Shown here piece after piece: positions 41,529 through 49,808 of a stretch of DNA of 64,000 nucleotides (position 1 is the first letter of the stretch; every line of letters begins with the position of its first letter). The position numbers and the translations under genes are program-made. The notes below the pieces were generated by a model that ran no database searches, was not told the origin of the DNA, and was given only the letters and a program-made list of their open reading frames with translations. Location of the stretch: NCBI RefSeq assembly GCF_018361265.1, contig NZ_JAFLNH010000003.1:136501-200500 (forward strand), read 5' to 3'. This DNA comes from Mycobacterium sp. SM1 (GTDB lineage Bacteria; Actinomycetota; Actinomycetes; Mycobacteriales; Mycobacteriaceae).

Positions 41529-42929
41529 TCAAGCCACTTGGGGGTTCGTAGGCTTGCGTTTAGCGGGCTGGGATGTTAGAGCGCGTGGCGACTCCTGTGA
41601 CTCCTGGCCCGCCTTTTTGCGGCGCTGGCGCATGAGTTTGTGGCGGACGTGGTCGCGGCGGCGGGGATCGAGTTGGTAGCGCTCTTTGACGATGGCTCGG
41701 CCTTCCGATTCGGTGATCGCGGTGCCATCGACGTCGCGCAGTTGGTAGGGCTGCCCGTTGCGCATGCAGGTGGCGATGCGGGTGATCAGCATGGTGGCCA
41801 GGTGGCAGATCGCCGAGTCATGGTGGCGGTCCCCGGCCATTAGACGGTGGTACTTCGCGGCAAATTGGGGATCGACTTTGCGCGCCTGATCGGCTGCGGT
41901 GTAAAGCATTTCGCGTAGCAGCGGGTCGCCGGCCTTGGTGATCGACGACTCGGTCTTGACCACCCCCGATTGGCTGACTTTCGGGACCAGTCCGGTGTAG
42001 GCGCGGATCGCCGCGAGCGAGGTGAACCGGTGCGGATCACCGATCCGGCCGGCGATGACCGCGCTGATGGTGGCTCCGAGGCCGGGCGCGGACGCGACAA
42101 TCCCCTGCGGGTCGGCCTCGGCGTAGAGGTTTGCGATCCGTTCGTCGATCTCTTTGATCTGACGGGTCAAAAACAGCGCTTGTTCGGCCTCGTGGGCGAT
42201 GTCGGCGGCCAGTTCGGCGAAGTTCATCTCATCGGTGCCGTCGACATTCCACAGGGCGAGGGTTTCTTTGGCCGCGACGATCAGGCCGGCGGCATGCTCG
42301 TCACGCCAGGCGCCACGGGACCGCGTGGCGAGAAACCTGGCCAGCCTGGCCTGGCCGAGCCGGATCACTGCGTGGGGATTGGCGTAGTGCGCCAGAAACC
42401 GCAGCGCGGCGTTGCCGTAGTTCGACCCGAGCACCGCATACCAGGACGGTCCCAGCAGCTCGATGAGGGAGTCGAGGCGGGCATAGACCGCGGTGCGGCG
42501 CTTGACCATCGTGGAACGCTGCTTGGTGAGCCGCCGCAACGGATCAGCTGGGCCTTGCCCGGTGTAGGGACGCAATCCTTCAGGGCGCAGCAGCGGCAGC
42601 CGGGCCAACAGCTCTGAGTCGATCCGGTCGTTCTTGGCGTGCTTGGAGTAGTACTTGCCCAGGTCCGCTGACTGAGTCGTCGGCACCATCACCACCTTCG
42701 CGCCGCGCCGGCGAAACCACTCCGCCACCACAATCCAGGCGTTTCTGGTGGGCTCGAGCACCACCGTCAGCTCGCCTGGATCCTCGGCACCCACATCGGC
42801 CCACACCCGCTCCAGCTCGTCGGGGCGGGTCAAGAACTTACGGCCCCGCCACACCGTCTTGCCGTCACGGGCCAGCGTCGCCTGATGCGCCGCCCGGACC
42901 GCGACGTCGATCCCCAACGTCAATGCCAC
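41529..42929 (-). CDS. IS110-family transposase (DEDD recombinase)
   Basis: 466 residues, full length. The N-terminal RuvC-like domain has Asp8 (LTLGIDVAVRAAH), a Glu in VVLEPTRNAW and the DxxD in SKHAKNDRIDSELLARL. The C-terminal transposase_20 domain contains VASAPGLGATISAVIAG, AYTGLVPKVSQSG and the serine-domain GDPLLREMLYTAA. The GTG start has an excellent RBS (AGGAGG, 9 bases upstream). No frameshifts are seen, so the element may be active. It lies on the strand opposite the neighbouring IS607 element. Confidence 0.92.
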   Translation of the reverse strand: MALTLGIDVAVRAAHQATLARDGKTVWRGRKFLTRPDELERVWADVGAEDPGELTVVLEPTRNAWIVVAEWFRRRGAKVVMVPTTQSADLGKYYSKHAKNDRIDSELLARLPLLRPEGLRPYTGQGPADPLRRLTKQRSTMVKRRTAVYARLDSLIELLGPSWYAVLGSNYGNAALRFLAHYANPHAVIRLGQARLARFLATRSRGAWRDEHAAGLIVAAKETLALWNVDGTDEMNFAELAADIAHEAEQALFLTRQIKEIDERIANLYAEADPQGIVASAPGLGATISAVIAGRIGDPHRFTSLAAIRAYTGLVPKVSQSGVVKTESSITKAGDPLLREMLYTAADQARKVDPQFAAKYHRLMAGDRHHDSAICHLATMLITRIATCMRNGQPYQLRDVDGTAITESEGRAIVKERYQLDPRRRDHVRHKLMRQRRKKAGQESQESPRALTSQPAKRKPTNPQVA

Positions 42930-43114
42930 TGAAAAACCCTCCTGCCACAAGCTCTTCCAGATCACCAGGTGACTGAGCGCCACGGCCACGGTCCAGACAT
43001 TCTCTAAGCAGGAGTCCACACCACGGGCTGGCTCCAAGTTCCCGAACAACAACACCGCACGACCAGACACCAAAGTCCACGGGAGGCCGCTCAAATCTCA
43101 GGGATCACCAGGTG
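41529..43114 (-). mobile_element. IS110-family insertion sequence (approximate limits)
   Basis: One DEDD transposase gene plus about 180 bases of non-coding DNA on its 5' side. IS110 elements lack terminal inverted repeats, so the ends are not certain. The right limit given here is the second copy of a 12-bp repeat (GATCACCAGGTG, 42960-42971 and 43103-43114). The left end probably lies between 41407 and 41528, where nothing else is recognisable. Confidence 0.7.
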
Positions 43115-43150
43115 TCCCAGTCGGACCCTCGGACCTGCCCGTGGACTCAC
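42930..43150 (-). ncRNA. Candidate IS110 bridge RNA region
   Basis: Non-coding DNA on the 5' side of the IS110 transposase, where bridge RNAs of IS110 elements are made. It contains a 12-bp direct repeat (GATCACCAGGTG at 42960 and 43103) and a 10-bp inverted repeat (AGTCCACGGG 43074-43083 with CCCGTGGACT 43138-43147). No coding frame is supported. The assignment rests on family knowledge and position; the loops were not modelled. Confidence 0.4.
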
Positions 43151-43302
43151 ACCGAGGCTAAATGTCGGACCTGTTTGAGATTATGTGTGCGTGTTGCGCG
43201 TGGCGGCTTGTTTAGTGCTGGTGTTGGCCATTGTTGGTGCTGGGCCCCATCGACGACGAGAGCGGTGACGTGCACGCGCCTGTTGCGGGGTTGGTGGGCT
43301 GA
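43151..43302. other. Spacer between IS110 and IS607 elements
   Basis: No gene or clear repeat; somewhat T/G-rich. The left end of the IS607 element should lie here, near one of several GG dinucleotides. Confidence 0.4.
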
Positions 43303-43945
43303 GTGGCCAATCGGCGCCCGGATGATTACGTGTCGGCGACGTCGGCGGCGTTGCGATTGGGGGTGTCGACGCGGACGTTGCGCCGCTACACGCAAGAAGG
43401 CCGGCTGCCGGATGCGCGCGGCGCCGGTGGCCGGCGGATCTTCCGGATCGCCGATCTGGATGCGATCGGCCACCATCCGCCCGCTGATGGTGGGCGGATG
43501 GTGGGGTATGCGAGGGTGTCGTCGCGGCGCCAGCAGGGTCGAAGGCGATCTCGACCGGCAGGTGGCTGGGCTCAAGGAGTTCGGCGGGGCGGATCTGGTG
43601 GTGTTCACCGACGTCGCCTCGGGGCTGTCCGGCCGTCGGGCTGGGTTGGGTAAAGCGCTGGCCGAGTGCATGAAACCCGCGGTGACCGTGCCGCTGGTCG
43701 AGCACCCGGATCGGCTGGCAGGCTTCGGGGTCGGGGTGATCGAGCACTTGCTGGCCGGACACGGGGTGAGTGTGACTTACAGCGGCCTTGCCGTCTAGGA
43801 CGATTCGGCGGAGTCAGCACTGGTGCGCGACATGATCGCGATCGTGACCAGCTTCGCTGGCCGCCTCTACGGGCAGCGATCAGCCAAAGCGAAGCGATTA
43901 CGCGCAGTGGTGAGCGCCGAGGCCACTAGCGGTGATGCCGCATGA
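43303..43945 (+). pseudogene. IS607-family serine recombinase TnpA, disrupted
   Basis: A MerR-like helix-turn-helix (SAALRLGVSTRTLRRYTQEGR) and the serine recombinase catalytic start (MVGYARVSSRRQQ) are read from GTG 43303. An extra base near 43535 shifts the frame. The protein then continues as EGDLDRQVAGLKEFGG through to a TAG at 43796-43798. After that stop the same frame carries the normal TnpA tail (DMIAIVTSFAGRLYGQRSAKAKR), ending at a TGA that overlaps the tnpB ATG (ATGA). One frameshift plus one premature stop make this copy inactive. Confidence 0.85.
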
Positions 43946-45579
43946 CGGCCGACAAGCTGCGGGCCTGGCGTGAAGTCAAACCGGCGGCCGGACCGTCCGG
44001 GGTGGCGATTAGCACCCGATTGCGGATCACCGACGAGGACGAGCGCGTGCTCGACTTGGTTGCCGAGCATCTGGGCGCGCTGCGGCGCGCGGACTTGGCC
44101 TGGCGGTCGACACCGATAGGGCCTGTCTTTGATGCCGAGGCGCGGCGGCACGCCCGCAGGGATCGGCTTAACACCCGCAAGGCGGGGTTGACCGCCCAGT
44201 CTGCTGCCCGGCGGGCCAATGCGATCATCGCCGCTAACGACGACCGGTATCGGCTGGCCCGCGGCGCTCAGCGCCGCCATATTGTCGGTTTGCGGGCGGC
44301 GATCACGACGATCGAAAAACGGCTGGCCGCCCCCACCGGTGACACCCTGAGCGCCGAAGAACGTAAGGCGCGCAGCAAGACTCGACATCCGAAGGGCTAC
44401 CCGACTCAGGCCGAGCGATTCCACAAGCAGCGCCGCCTGCAGCATCTAGGCGCCGAGCTCGCCCGCGTGCAGGCCGACCACGCCGCGGGTCGGGTCCATG
44501 TGGTTGACGGCGGTAAACGGCTCGCTAAAAAGCGCCACCGGCTCGACGATGCCGGGCTCACCGCCGATGCGTGGCGGCAGCATTGGCAGGCGGCGCGCTA
44601 CCGGATCACCGCCAACGGCTCCCCGGGCGAACCGTTTGGGAACCTGACCATTACCGTCACCCCGGCCGGGCAGGTCAGCATTCGATTGCCTAAACCGTTG
44701 GAGAGCCTGGCCAACGCCGCCCGTGGCCGCTACGTGCTGTCAGCCCGCGCGGTGTTCGCGCACCGCGGCGACGAATGGGCCCACCGGATCACGGGCGGCA
44801 ACTCGATTTCGTACACGATCACCCGCCGCCCGGGCCGGGCCGGGCGGTATCTGGCCGCTTGCTGGGCGATCCCCCGCGCGCCGTGCTGGGCCGGCCGGGC
44901 GGCCGGCGCCACCGGCGACGATGTGTACGCCGAAGGCCCGGTGGTGAGCGTGGATCTCAACGACGGCCACCTGGCCGTGCGCCGCCTGGACACACCCGGC
45001 AACCCTGTTGGGGCCGCCAAGCGCATCGGCATCGACCTGTCGGGCCGCTCGACGCGCCGCGACGCCCACGTGCGCCACGCCATCACCAGGCTGCCGCACT
45101 ACGCCCGCCGGCGCGGCATCACGACGCTGGCGGTCGAAGACCTCGACTTCGCCGACGCGCGGGCCACCGGCCGGGAAACCATGGGCCGCGGCGCGGCCGG
45201 GAAACGGTTCCGTCGCGCCGTGATGTCTGGCATCCCCACCGCGGTGTTCCGCAACCGGCTCGCCAGCATGGCCGCCCGCGCCGGCATCCACCTGTTCGCG
45301 GTCAACCCCGCCTACAGCAGCATCTCGGGCGAGAAGCACTGGCGCCGCCCCTACCCCAACCTCACCCGACACCAGGCAGCAGCCACCGTGATCGGGCGTC
45401 GCGCCCAAGGCTTTAGGGCCCGGCGACGGAAAGGTGTGACACCGACGCGACCAGAGGAACGCGCGGTGAGAGCTACCGACCAGGCCGAACCCAACAGCCA
45501 CCAGGCGAACACCAGTAGCCGCCACCGGCCAAGGACACGGGGAACTAAATCCCGCGCACCCAACCGGGCAAGAACGTGA
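43942..45579 (+). CDS. TnpB-family RNA-guided nuclease-like protein, altered RuvC site
   Basis: 545 residues, uninterrupted. A long helical N-terminal region (to about 200) precedes a RuvC-like core. Asp338 (VVSVDLNDGHLAV) and Glu399 (LAVEDLDFADAR) are present. The third acidic residue, expected before the xNAA motif, is His477 (LTRHQAAATVIGRRAQGF). The zinc-ribbon CxxC pairs are also missing between VNPAYSS and TRHQAAA. The tail (about 500-545) is basic and low-complexity, overlapping where a guide (omega) RNA would be encoded. This may be a variant nuclease, a nuclease-dead derivative, or a family where another residue replaces the Asp. Confidence 0.85.
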   Translation: MTADKLRAWREVKPAAGPSGVAISTRLRITDEDERVLDLVAEHLGALRRADLAWRSTPIGPVFDAEARRHARRDRLNTRKAGLTAQSAARRANAIIAANDDRYRLARGAQRRHIVGLRAAITTIEKRLAAPTGDTLSAEERKARSKTRHPKGYPTQAERFHKQRRLQHLGAELARVQADHAAGRVHVVDGGKRLAKKRHRLDDAGLTADAWRQHWQAARYRITANGSPGEPFGNLTITVTPAGQVSIRLPKPLESLANAARGRYVLSARAVFAHRGDEWAHRITGGNSISYTITRRPGRAGRYLAACWAIPRAPCWAGRAAGATGDDVYAEGPVVSVDLNDGHLAVRRLDTPGNPVGAAKRIGIDLSGRSTRRDAHVRHAITRLPHYARRRGITTLAVEDLDFADARATGRETMGRGAAGKRFRRAVMSGIPTAVFRNRLASMAARAGIHLFAVNPAYSSISGEKHWRRPYPNLTRHQAAATVIGRRAQGFRARRRKGVTPTRPEERAVRATDQAEPNSHQANTSSRHRPRTRGTKSRAPNRART

Positions 45580-46103
45580 CTACCGGGCCGGGCAACCGTT
45601 ACCCCGGCAATGGCCAACAACGGCCAACTCCACTGTAACGGTTTCCACCTCGCTGACCGTGACCGTGAGCGGCCCGGGCAGCGGCGGCGCTGTCGAATGG
45701 TAATGTATCCCGGTTGGTGTAGTGAAATTTGCTGTATGGCAGCCTGTTTCGTCCAGTATGGTGTTGACCAGCCAACCGGGTGATTCCTTCACGTAGTTGC
45801 AACGTTCGCATAAACCGAGGCCGTTTGCCGCGCTGGTGGGTCCGCCGCAGTGGCGCGGCCGGGCGTGGTCGCAGTGCCGGATTGGGGCATCGCAGTACGG
45901 GGTGCGACAGCGCTGATCACGCAGCCCGATAAAGCTGGCCAGTCCCTTGGGGAAGCGGCGCGCCCGTGACTCCATCGCCACCAAGCCCGCAGAGCGGGGA
46001 TGACGGTAGAGGCGGCACAGCGTGGCCCGCGACCGGGCATCGGTGATCGCGCCGCTGACCAGACTGCGCGCCACGGCGGCGGCGGCAGGGATCGGGCCAT
46101 ACC
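45580..46103 (-). pseudogene. DUF222-HNH (13E12-type) protein, C-terminal part
   Basis: Encodes the 3' half of a 13E12-family protein, starting at YGPIPAAAAVARSL and including the HNH nuclease region: LRDQRCRTPYCDAPIRHCDHARPRHCGGPTSAANGLGLCERCN, with its Cys and His ligands intact. Its 5' half lies at 48156-48950; the intervening DNA is an IS607-type insertion. Removing that insertion at a GG dinucleotide restores a perfect reading frame. The C-terminal tail after VSEVETV diverges from the usual family ending and abuts the tnpB of element 1. Confidence 0.88.
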
Positions 46104-46128
46104 GTTGCAAGTGAGTGATCTTTAGTGG

Positions 46129-47507
46129 TCACGCGACTTGCACCCCGTCTCGGGGTTGTTCGGCGGCCTTGCGGCCGCGTCCCTTCCACGCTTCACGGCC
46201 ACCTGCCCGGCCAGGCCGGGTCTTACGGTCGGCTCCACGCTTGACGGCGGCCCCACCTGGGCCGACGACGCTAATGGTTTCCCCGTAGCGCGCGAGGTTG
46301 ATCGCGGTTGTCATCGCGCTGATGGACCGCCAAACACGTGGCACATTGCCACGTTTCGTCCCATCCGATGTCCTGGACATGCCCGCAGGCATGGCATTTT
46401 TTCGACGACGGGAACCAGCGGTCAGCGACCACCAGCCGTGACCCGTACCAGCCCGTTTTGTAGGCCAGGTGCCGCCGCGGGGTGCCCAGGGCGGCATCGG
46501 AGAGTCCCCGCCGCCGGGCACGAGCCCCCGGGCAGCCCTCTTTGCCGCAGCATCCCTGCGGCGTCTAATCCTTCCACCACGACCCGGCCGTGGGTTTTGG
46601 CCAATCGTGTTGTCAGAACGTGCAGGTGATGGGTGCGGGCATCGTTGGCCCGGCGATACAGCCGAGACATCTGCGTGGTGCGCTCACGATATTGGCGGGA
46701 GCCTTTCACACAGCGTGAACGGGCCCGCGACACCCGCCGTAATTCGCGCAGCGCCGCCTCCAGCGGGCGCGGGTTAGCCACCTGTTCGATCACGCCGCCG
46801 CCGGCGCTGGCCACGCTCGCCAGCCGGCGCACCCCGACGTCGACACCGACCCGCGACTCGGGCAGCGCCACGCCGGGCTGAATCGGCCGCTGCACCAGCA
46901 CCCGCACGCTCGCGTCGAGTCGGGCGCCGTCGCGCCGCACGCTGATCGCCAGCACCCGCGCCCGCCCAGCACGGATGAGGCGCTCGATGCGGCGGGTGCT
47001 CTCATGGGTGCGGACGGTGCCGATCACCGGCAAGGTGACATGCCGGCGGTCGGGTTCGAGGCGCATCGCCTCGGTGGTGAACGTCACGCGGTCGGCGTCG
47101 CGTCTTTTCTTCTTCAACCGGGGGAAGCCCATCGGCTTGCCCTCGCGTTTGCCCGATCGGGAGCTCTGCCAGTTCCAGTAGGCGTCCACCGCGGCGGCGA
47201 TCCCGCCCGCGTAGGCCTCTTTGGAGCACTCACCCCACCACGGCTGGCCCGTCTCGGCGTTGACGCACACCTCGTCTTTGACCTGGTTCCAGCGTTTCCG
47301 CAGCACCGGCAGCGATCGCCTCGCGGTCTTAACACCGGCGGCGTGCCACGCCCGGATATCGGCTTTCAGCGTGGCGGCGGCCCAGGTGTAGGCCTTGCGG
47401 CGGGCCCCGAAATGGCGCGCCAGCGCGCGGGCCTGGTCCCCGTTCGGGTCCAGGGTGAAACAGAACGCCTGCACACACCAGCCGTCGGGCACCTCGAAAC
47501 GCGGCAT
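46129..47507 (-). pseudogene. TnpB of IS607 element copy 2, two frameshifts
   Basis: RuvC-I (RVGVDVGVRRLASVA) and RuvC-II (VVVEGLDAAGM) are in the first frame. An extra G in a G-run near 46525 shifts into a frame with the zinc ribbon (CHACGHVQDIGWDETWQCATC) and RDDN. A second shift near 46303 restores the C-terminal AINLARY to the end at 46129. The original protein would have been about 460 residues with a canonical active site (Asp, Glu, Asp), unlike the TnpB of element copy 1. Confidence 0.87.
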
Positions 47508-47508
47508 C

Positions 47509-48093
47509 TCAGGCCACCTCCACCTCGTCGGACGCCGCGGCCGCCAGCGCGCGCTTGGCCCGGTTCTGCGCAGCGCGTTTGCCAGACAACCAAGCGCACA
47601 TACTGGTGAGGATCTCGCTCATATCGCCCACCGGGTCGTCATCGACTGCAGCCGAATCGACCACCACCAGCTCACGGCCTTGGGCGCCCAGCGCCGCCTG
47701 CACGTACTCCGAGCCGAACCGGCAGAACCGATCCCGGCGCTCGACCACGATCCGACTCACCGTCGGGTCACCCAGTACGGCGAGAAACTTCCGGCGGTGC
47801 CCGTTGAGCGCGAAACCAACCCCGGCCACCACCGTGTCGACCGGGATCTGTTTTGCCGTGGCCCACGCGGTCACCCGCGCCACCTGCCGATCCCAATCAG
47901 CCTTCTGATCAGCCCAGGAGCCGCGCGCGTACACGGTCGTGCGTGATCTTCGGCCAGCCGCGCCGATCGGCTCATCCACCAGAATCAGCCGACCCACTCG
48001 CCGGGCGGGCACCGGCAACAGCCCGGCGCTAAACCAGCGATACGCGGCCACCCGCGCAACACCGTTGCGCTCAGCCCACACCGCAAGATTCAT
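47509..48093 (-). CDS. IS607-family serine recombinase TnpA, open frame
   Basis: 194 residues, uninterrupted. N-terminal HTH (MNLAVWAERNGVARVAAYRWF) and a serine recombinase domain. The catalytic YAR-x-S is retained, but the usual YARVSSADQKADLDRQ reads YARGSWADQKADWDRQ, with Val to Gly, Ser to Trp and Leu to Trp changes right at the active site. The downstream Arg-rich VVERRDRFCRFGSEYV is normal. These substitutions may impair activity. Start ATG 48093, about 60 bases inside the element. It ends one base before tnpB. Confidence 0.85.
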   Translation of the reverse strand: MNLAVWAERNGVARVAAYRWFSAGLLPVPARRVGRLILVDEPIGAAGRRSRTTVYARGSWADQKADWDRQVARVTAWATAKQIPVDTVVAGVGFALNGHRRKFLAVLGDPTVSRIVVERRDRFCRFGSEYVQAALGAQGRELVVVDSAAVDDDPVGDMSEILTSMCAWLSGKRAAQNRAKRALAAAASDEVEVA

Positions 48094-48155
48094 ACCCCTG
48101 TTCCTACAGCCCACCACCGACAACTACCGACCACCCACGCCGCAACAGTTGACAA

Positions 48156-48950
48156 CCCCTCGACCACCGCTGCGGTGTTGTCGCCGCCCAGCAGCGTCTC
48201 ATCGGATAAGACCAGTTTGACCGCCACTGGTTCAGCCACTTCGGCGGCGCGCCCCGTGACACGCTCGACCAACGTGTCGGCCATCGCCTGCCCGCGAGTG
48301 CGCTCATCGGATGTCGTGTCGGCGGCCCGTTTGAGCGCCGCATACACCGCCACACCCCGAGCGACCGGTAGCAACGCCGTCACCCAGGTCATGGTGTCCG
48401 GGGCCGGTCGGATCGTCACGGTGCGCTCGGACTCGGCCTTCGCGGCCCGAGCCACCACCGCCTCCGCATTGAGCCGGTAGGCGATGCCCTTTGCCGCCGC
48501 CGCGATCCGCGCATCACCCATCCCGTCCAATGCGGACATGTCAGCGCACAGCTCCGCGTCCAGCGCGCGGCGTTCCTCGACGTCCAAGCAGGCCGACTCC
48601 CGCACGATCAGCGTGGCTCGCCACTCGGACAACTGCCCGGCCTCCAGCGCGGCAAGCGTATGCGGCATCTCGTACACCAACGCCTTGGCGAATCCCAGAT
48701 GTCGCCCGCCGCGGGCCGGCGAATCCCGTCGCGCCAGTGCGATCTCACTGGCCACCCCGCGCCCGCGCTGGGGCGCCGGCACCCCAGCATCGGCTTCGTT
48801 CGAGCGGCGCAACGTGTCCAGCGCGGCGGCCGCCCGCGCCTGACCCGCGGCGGCGGCCGACTTCGCCCGCTCCAGCTCGGCGATCCGCGCGATCAGCATC
48901 GCTTCGTCGGCATGCGGATCCACCGCCGCCAGCTCGGCTCGTTCGAACAT
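48156..48950 (-). pseudogene. DUF222-HNH (13E12-type) protein, N-terminal part
   Basis: The DUF222 half of the split gene: MFERAELAAVDPHADEAMLIAR at the start and LPVARGVAVYAALKRAADTT and VERVTGRAAEVAEPVAVKLVLSDETLLGGD further on. It reads into the IS607 element after VVEG and stops 18 codons later. 13E12-type repeats are abundant in mycobacteria and one is the attachment site of phiRv1 in M. tuberculosis. A LexA-type box overlaps the start. Start ATG 48950; another ATG ten codons upstream is possible. Confidence 0.88.
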
Positions 48951-48958
48951 ATTTGCGA
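48943..48958. promoter_or_regulatory. Possible LexA box at the 13E12 gene start
   Basis: TCGAACATATTTGCGA matches TCGAAC-N4-GTTCGA at 10 of 12 positions and overlaps the ATG at 48950. DNA-damage control of some 13E12-family genes is, as I recall, known in M. tuberculosis. Confidence 0.55.
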
Positions 48959-49085
48959 TTCTAGTCGAGCCTACCGGCATTGACGACATCCATCCGGCCC
49001 GCGAGCCTCTGCTGTGGGCAAAGCACAGACTGTGGACAACCCCGTCGACTACCGCGCTCACGTCTGCTGATGACCCGCTCCTCAC

Positions 49086-49174
49086 CGGGACGGGATACGT
49101 CCCGCATCGTCGCCGGTTCGGATCCAATTGTGCGGCTCCTCCTCGGGACGGCACGCGTCCCGCATCGTCGCCGG
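49086..49174. repeat. Two 31-bp direct repeats upstream of pyrR
   Basis: Copies at 49086-49116 and 49144-49174 share CGGGACG-(n)-CGTCCCGCATCGTCGCCGG with three or four differences. Each contains a GGGACG/CGTCCC inverted repeat that could form a hairpin. The core CGCATCGTCGCCGG is the complement of the CCGGCGACGATGCG core of the 59-bp repeats before gmk, so both belong to an interspersed mycobacterial repeat family. Confidence 0.7.
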
Positions 49175-49214
49175 GTGGGTGCTAGGCTGCCTGGCAGCCG
49201 ACATCCTTTAACGA

Positions 49215-49232
49215 TCCGTCCGGCGAGGCGGA
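49215..49232 (+). promoter_or_regulatory. PyrR-binding hairpin in the pyrR leader
   Basis: TCCGTCCGGCGAGGCGGA folds as a stem (TCCG/CGGA, then U-G and C-G closing pairs) with hexaloop CGGCGA, which fits the PyrR-binding hexaloop consensus CNGNGA. It runs directly into the Shine-Dalgarno AGAAGGAG (49232-49239). PyrR bound to UMP would therefore block ribosome access: translational rather than attenuator control. Confidence 0.75.
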
Positions 49233-49244
49233 GAAGGAGTCCGA

Positions 49245-49808
49245 ATGGGTGCTGCGGGTAATGCCGCCACCGGCCGGGAGTTGATGTCTGCGGCCGACGT
49301 GGGCCGCACCATCGCCCGCATCGCGCATCAGATCATCGAGAAGACCGCCCTCGACGCTCCCGACGCGCCGCGGGTGGTGCTGCTGGGCATCCCCACCCGG
49401 GGCGTCACGTTGGCGCGGCGGCTGGCAACCAACATCCGCGAGTTCTGCGGCGTCGAGGTCGCCTGCGGGGCGCTGGACATCACGCTGTACCGCGACGACC
49501 TGATGATCAAGCCGCCGCGCCCGCTGGCGACCACGTCGATCCCGCCCGGCGGCATCGACGACGCCCTGGTGATTCTCGTCGACGACGTGCTGTACTCCGG
49601 GCGCTCGGTGCGCTCCGCGCTGGACGCGCTGCGCGATCTGGGCCGCCCCCGGGCCGTGCAACTGGCGGTGCTGGTCGACCGCGGGCACCGCGAACTGCCG
49701 CTGCGCGCCGATTACGTGGGCAAGAACGTGCCCACCTCGCGCAGCGAGAGCGTGCACGTGTTGCTGCGCGAGCACGACGGGCGTGACGGGGTGGTGATTT
49801 CGCGATGA
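49245..49808 (+). CDS. pyrR: Bifunctional pyr operon regulator / uracil phosphoribosyltransferase
   Basis: 187 residues (Rv1379, 193). PRPP-binding motif [21 protein letters not shown], plus the RNA-binding basic surface region [16 protein letters not shown] and the C-terminal [19 protein letters not shown]. It binds the pyr mRNA when UMP is high and also converts uracil to UMP. First gene of the pyrimidine operon, with a candidate PyrR hairpin just upstream. Its stop overlaps the pyrB start as ATGA. Confidence 0.96.
   Translation: MGAAGNAATGRELMSAADVGRTIARIAHQIIEKTALDAPDAPRVVLLGIPTRGVTLARRLATNIREFCGVEVACGALDITLYRDDLMIKPPRPLATTSIPPGGIDDALVILVDDVLYSGRSVRSALDALRDLGRPRAVQLAVLVDRGHRELPLRADYVGKNVPTSRSESVHVLLREHDGRDGVVISR

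Larger units (their letters stand above)
43303..45579 (+). mobile_element. IS607-family element, copy 1 (tnpA broken, tnpB open)
   Basis: The tnpA pseudogene and an uninterrupted 545-codon tnpB overlap by ATGA, the standard IS607 layout. The limits given are those of the genes; the ends are not mapped. tnpB ends one base before the stop of the convergent HNH fragment, so the right end probably lies in or next to that gene. Confidence 0.75.
46104..48155 (-). mobile_element. IS607-family element, copy 2 (IS1536/IS1539-like), inside a 13E12 gene
   Basis: About 2.05 kb carrying tnpA (47509-48093) and a decayed tnpB (46129-47507). Both gene products closely resemble those of the M. tuberculosis IS1536/IS1539 group as I recall them. 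The boundaries are set by the host gene. On the minus strand the left flank ends GTCGAGGGG and the right flank resumes GGTATGGCC, sharing GG, the known IS607 target, with no target duplication or loss. Confidence 0.88.

Noticed and set aside
43112-43798. A 228-codon forward protein starting inside the IS110 flank
   Set aside because: Only its C-terminal part is real and belongs to the frameshifted tnpA of the IS607 element.
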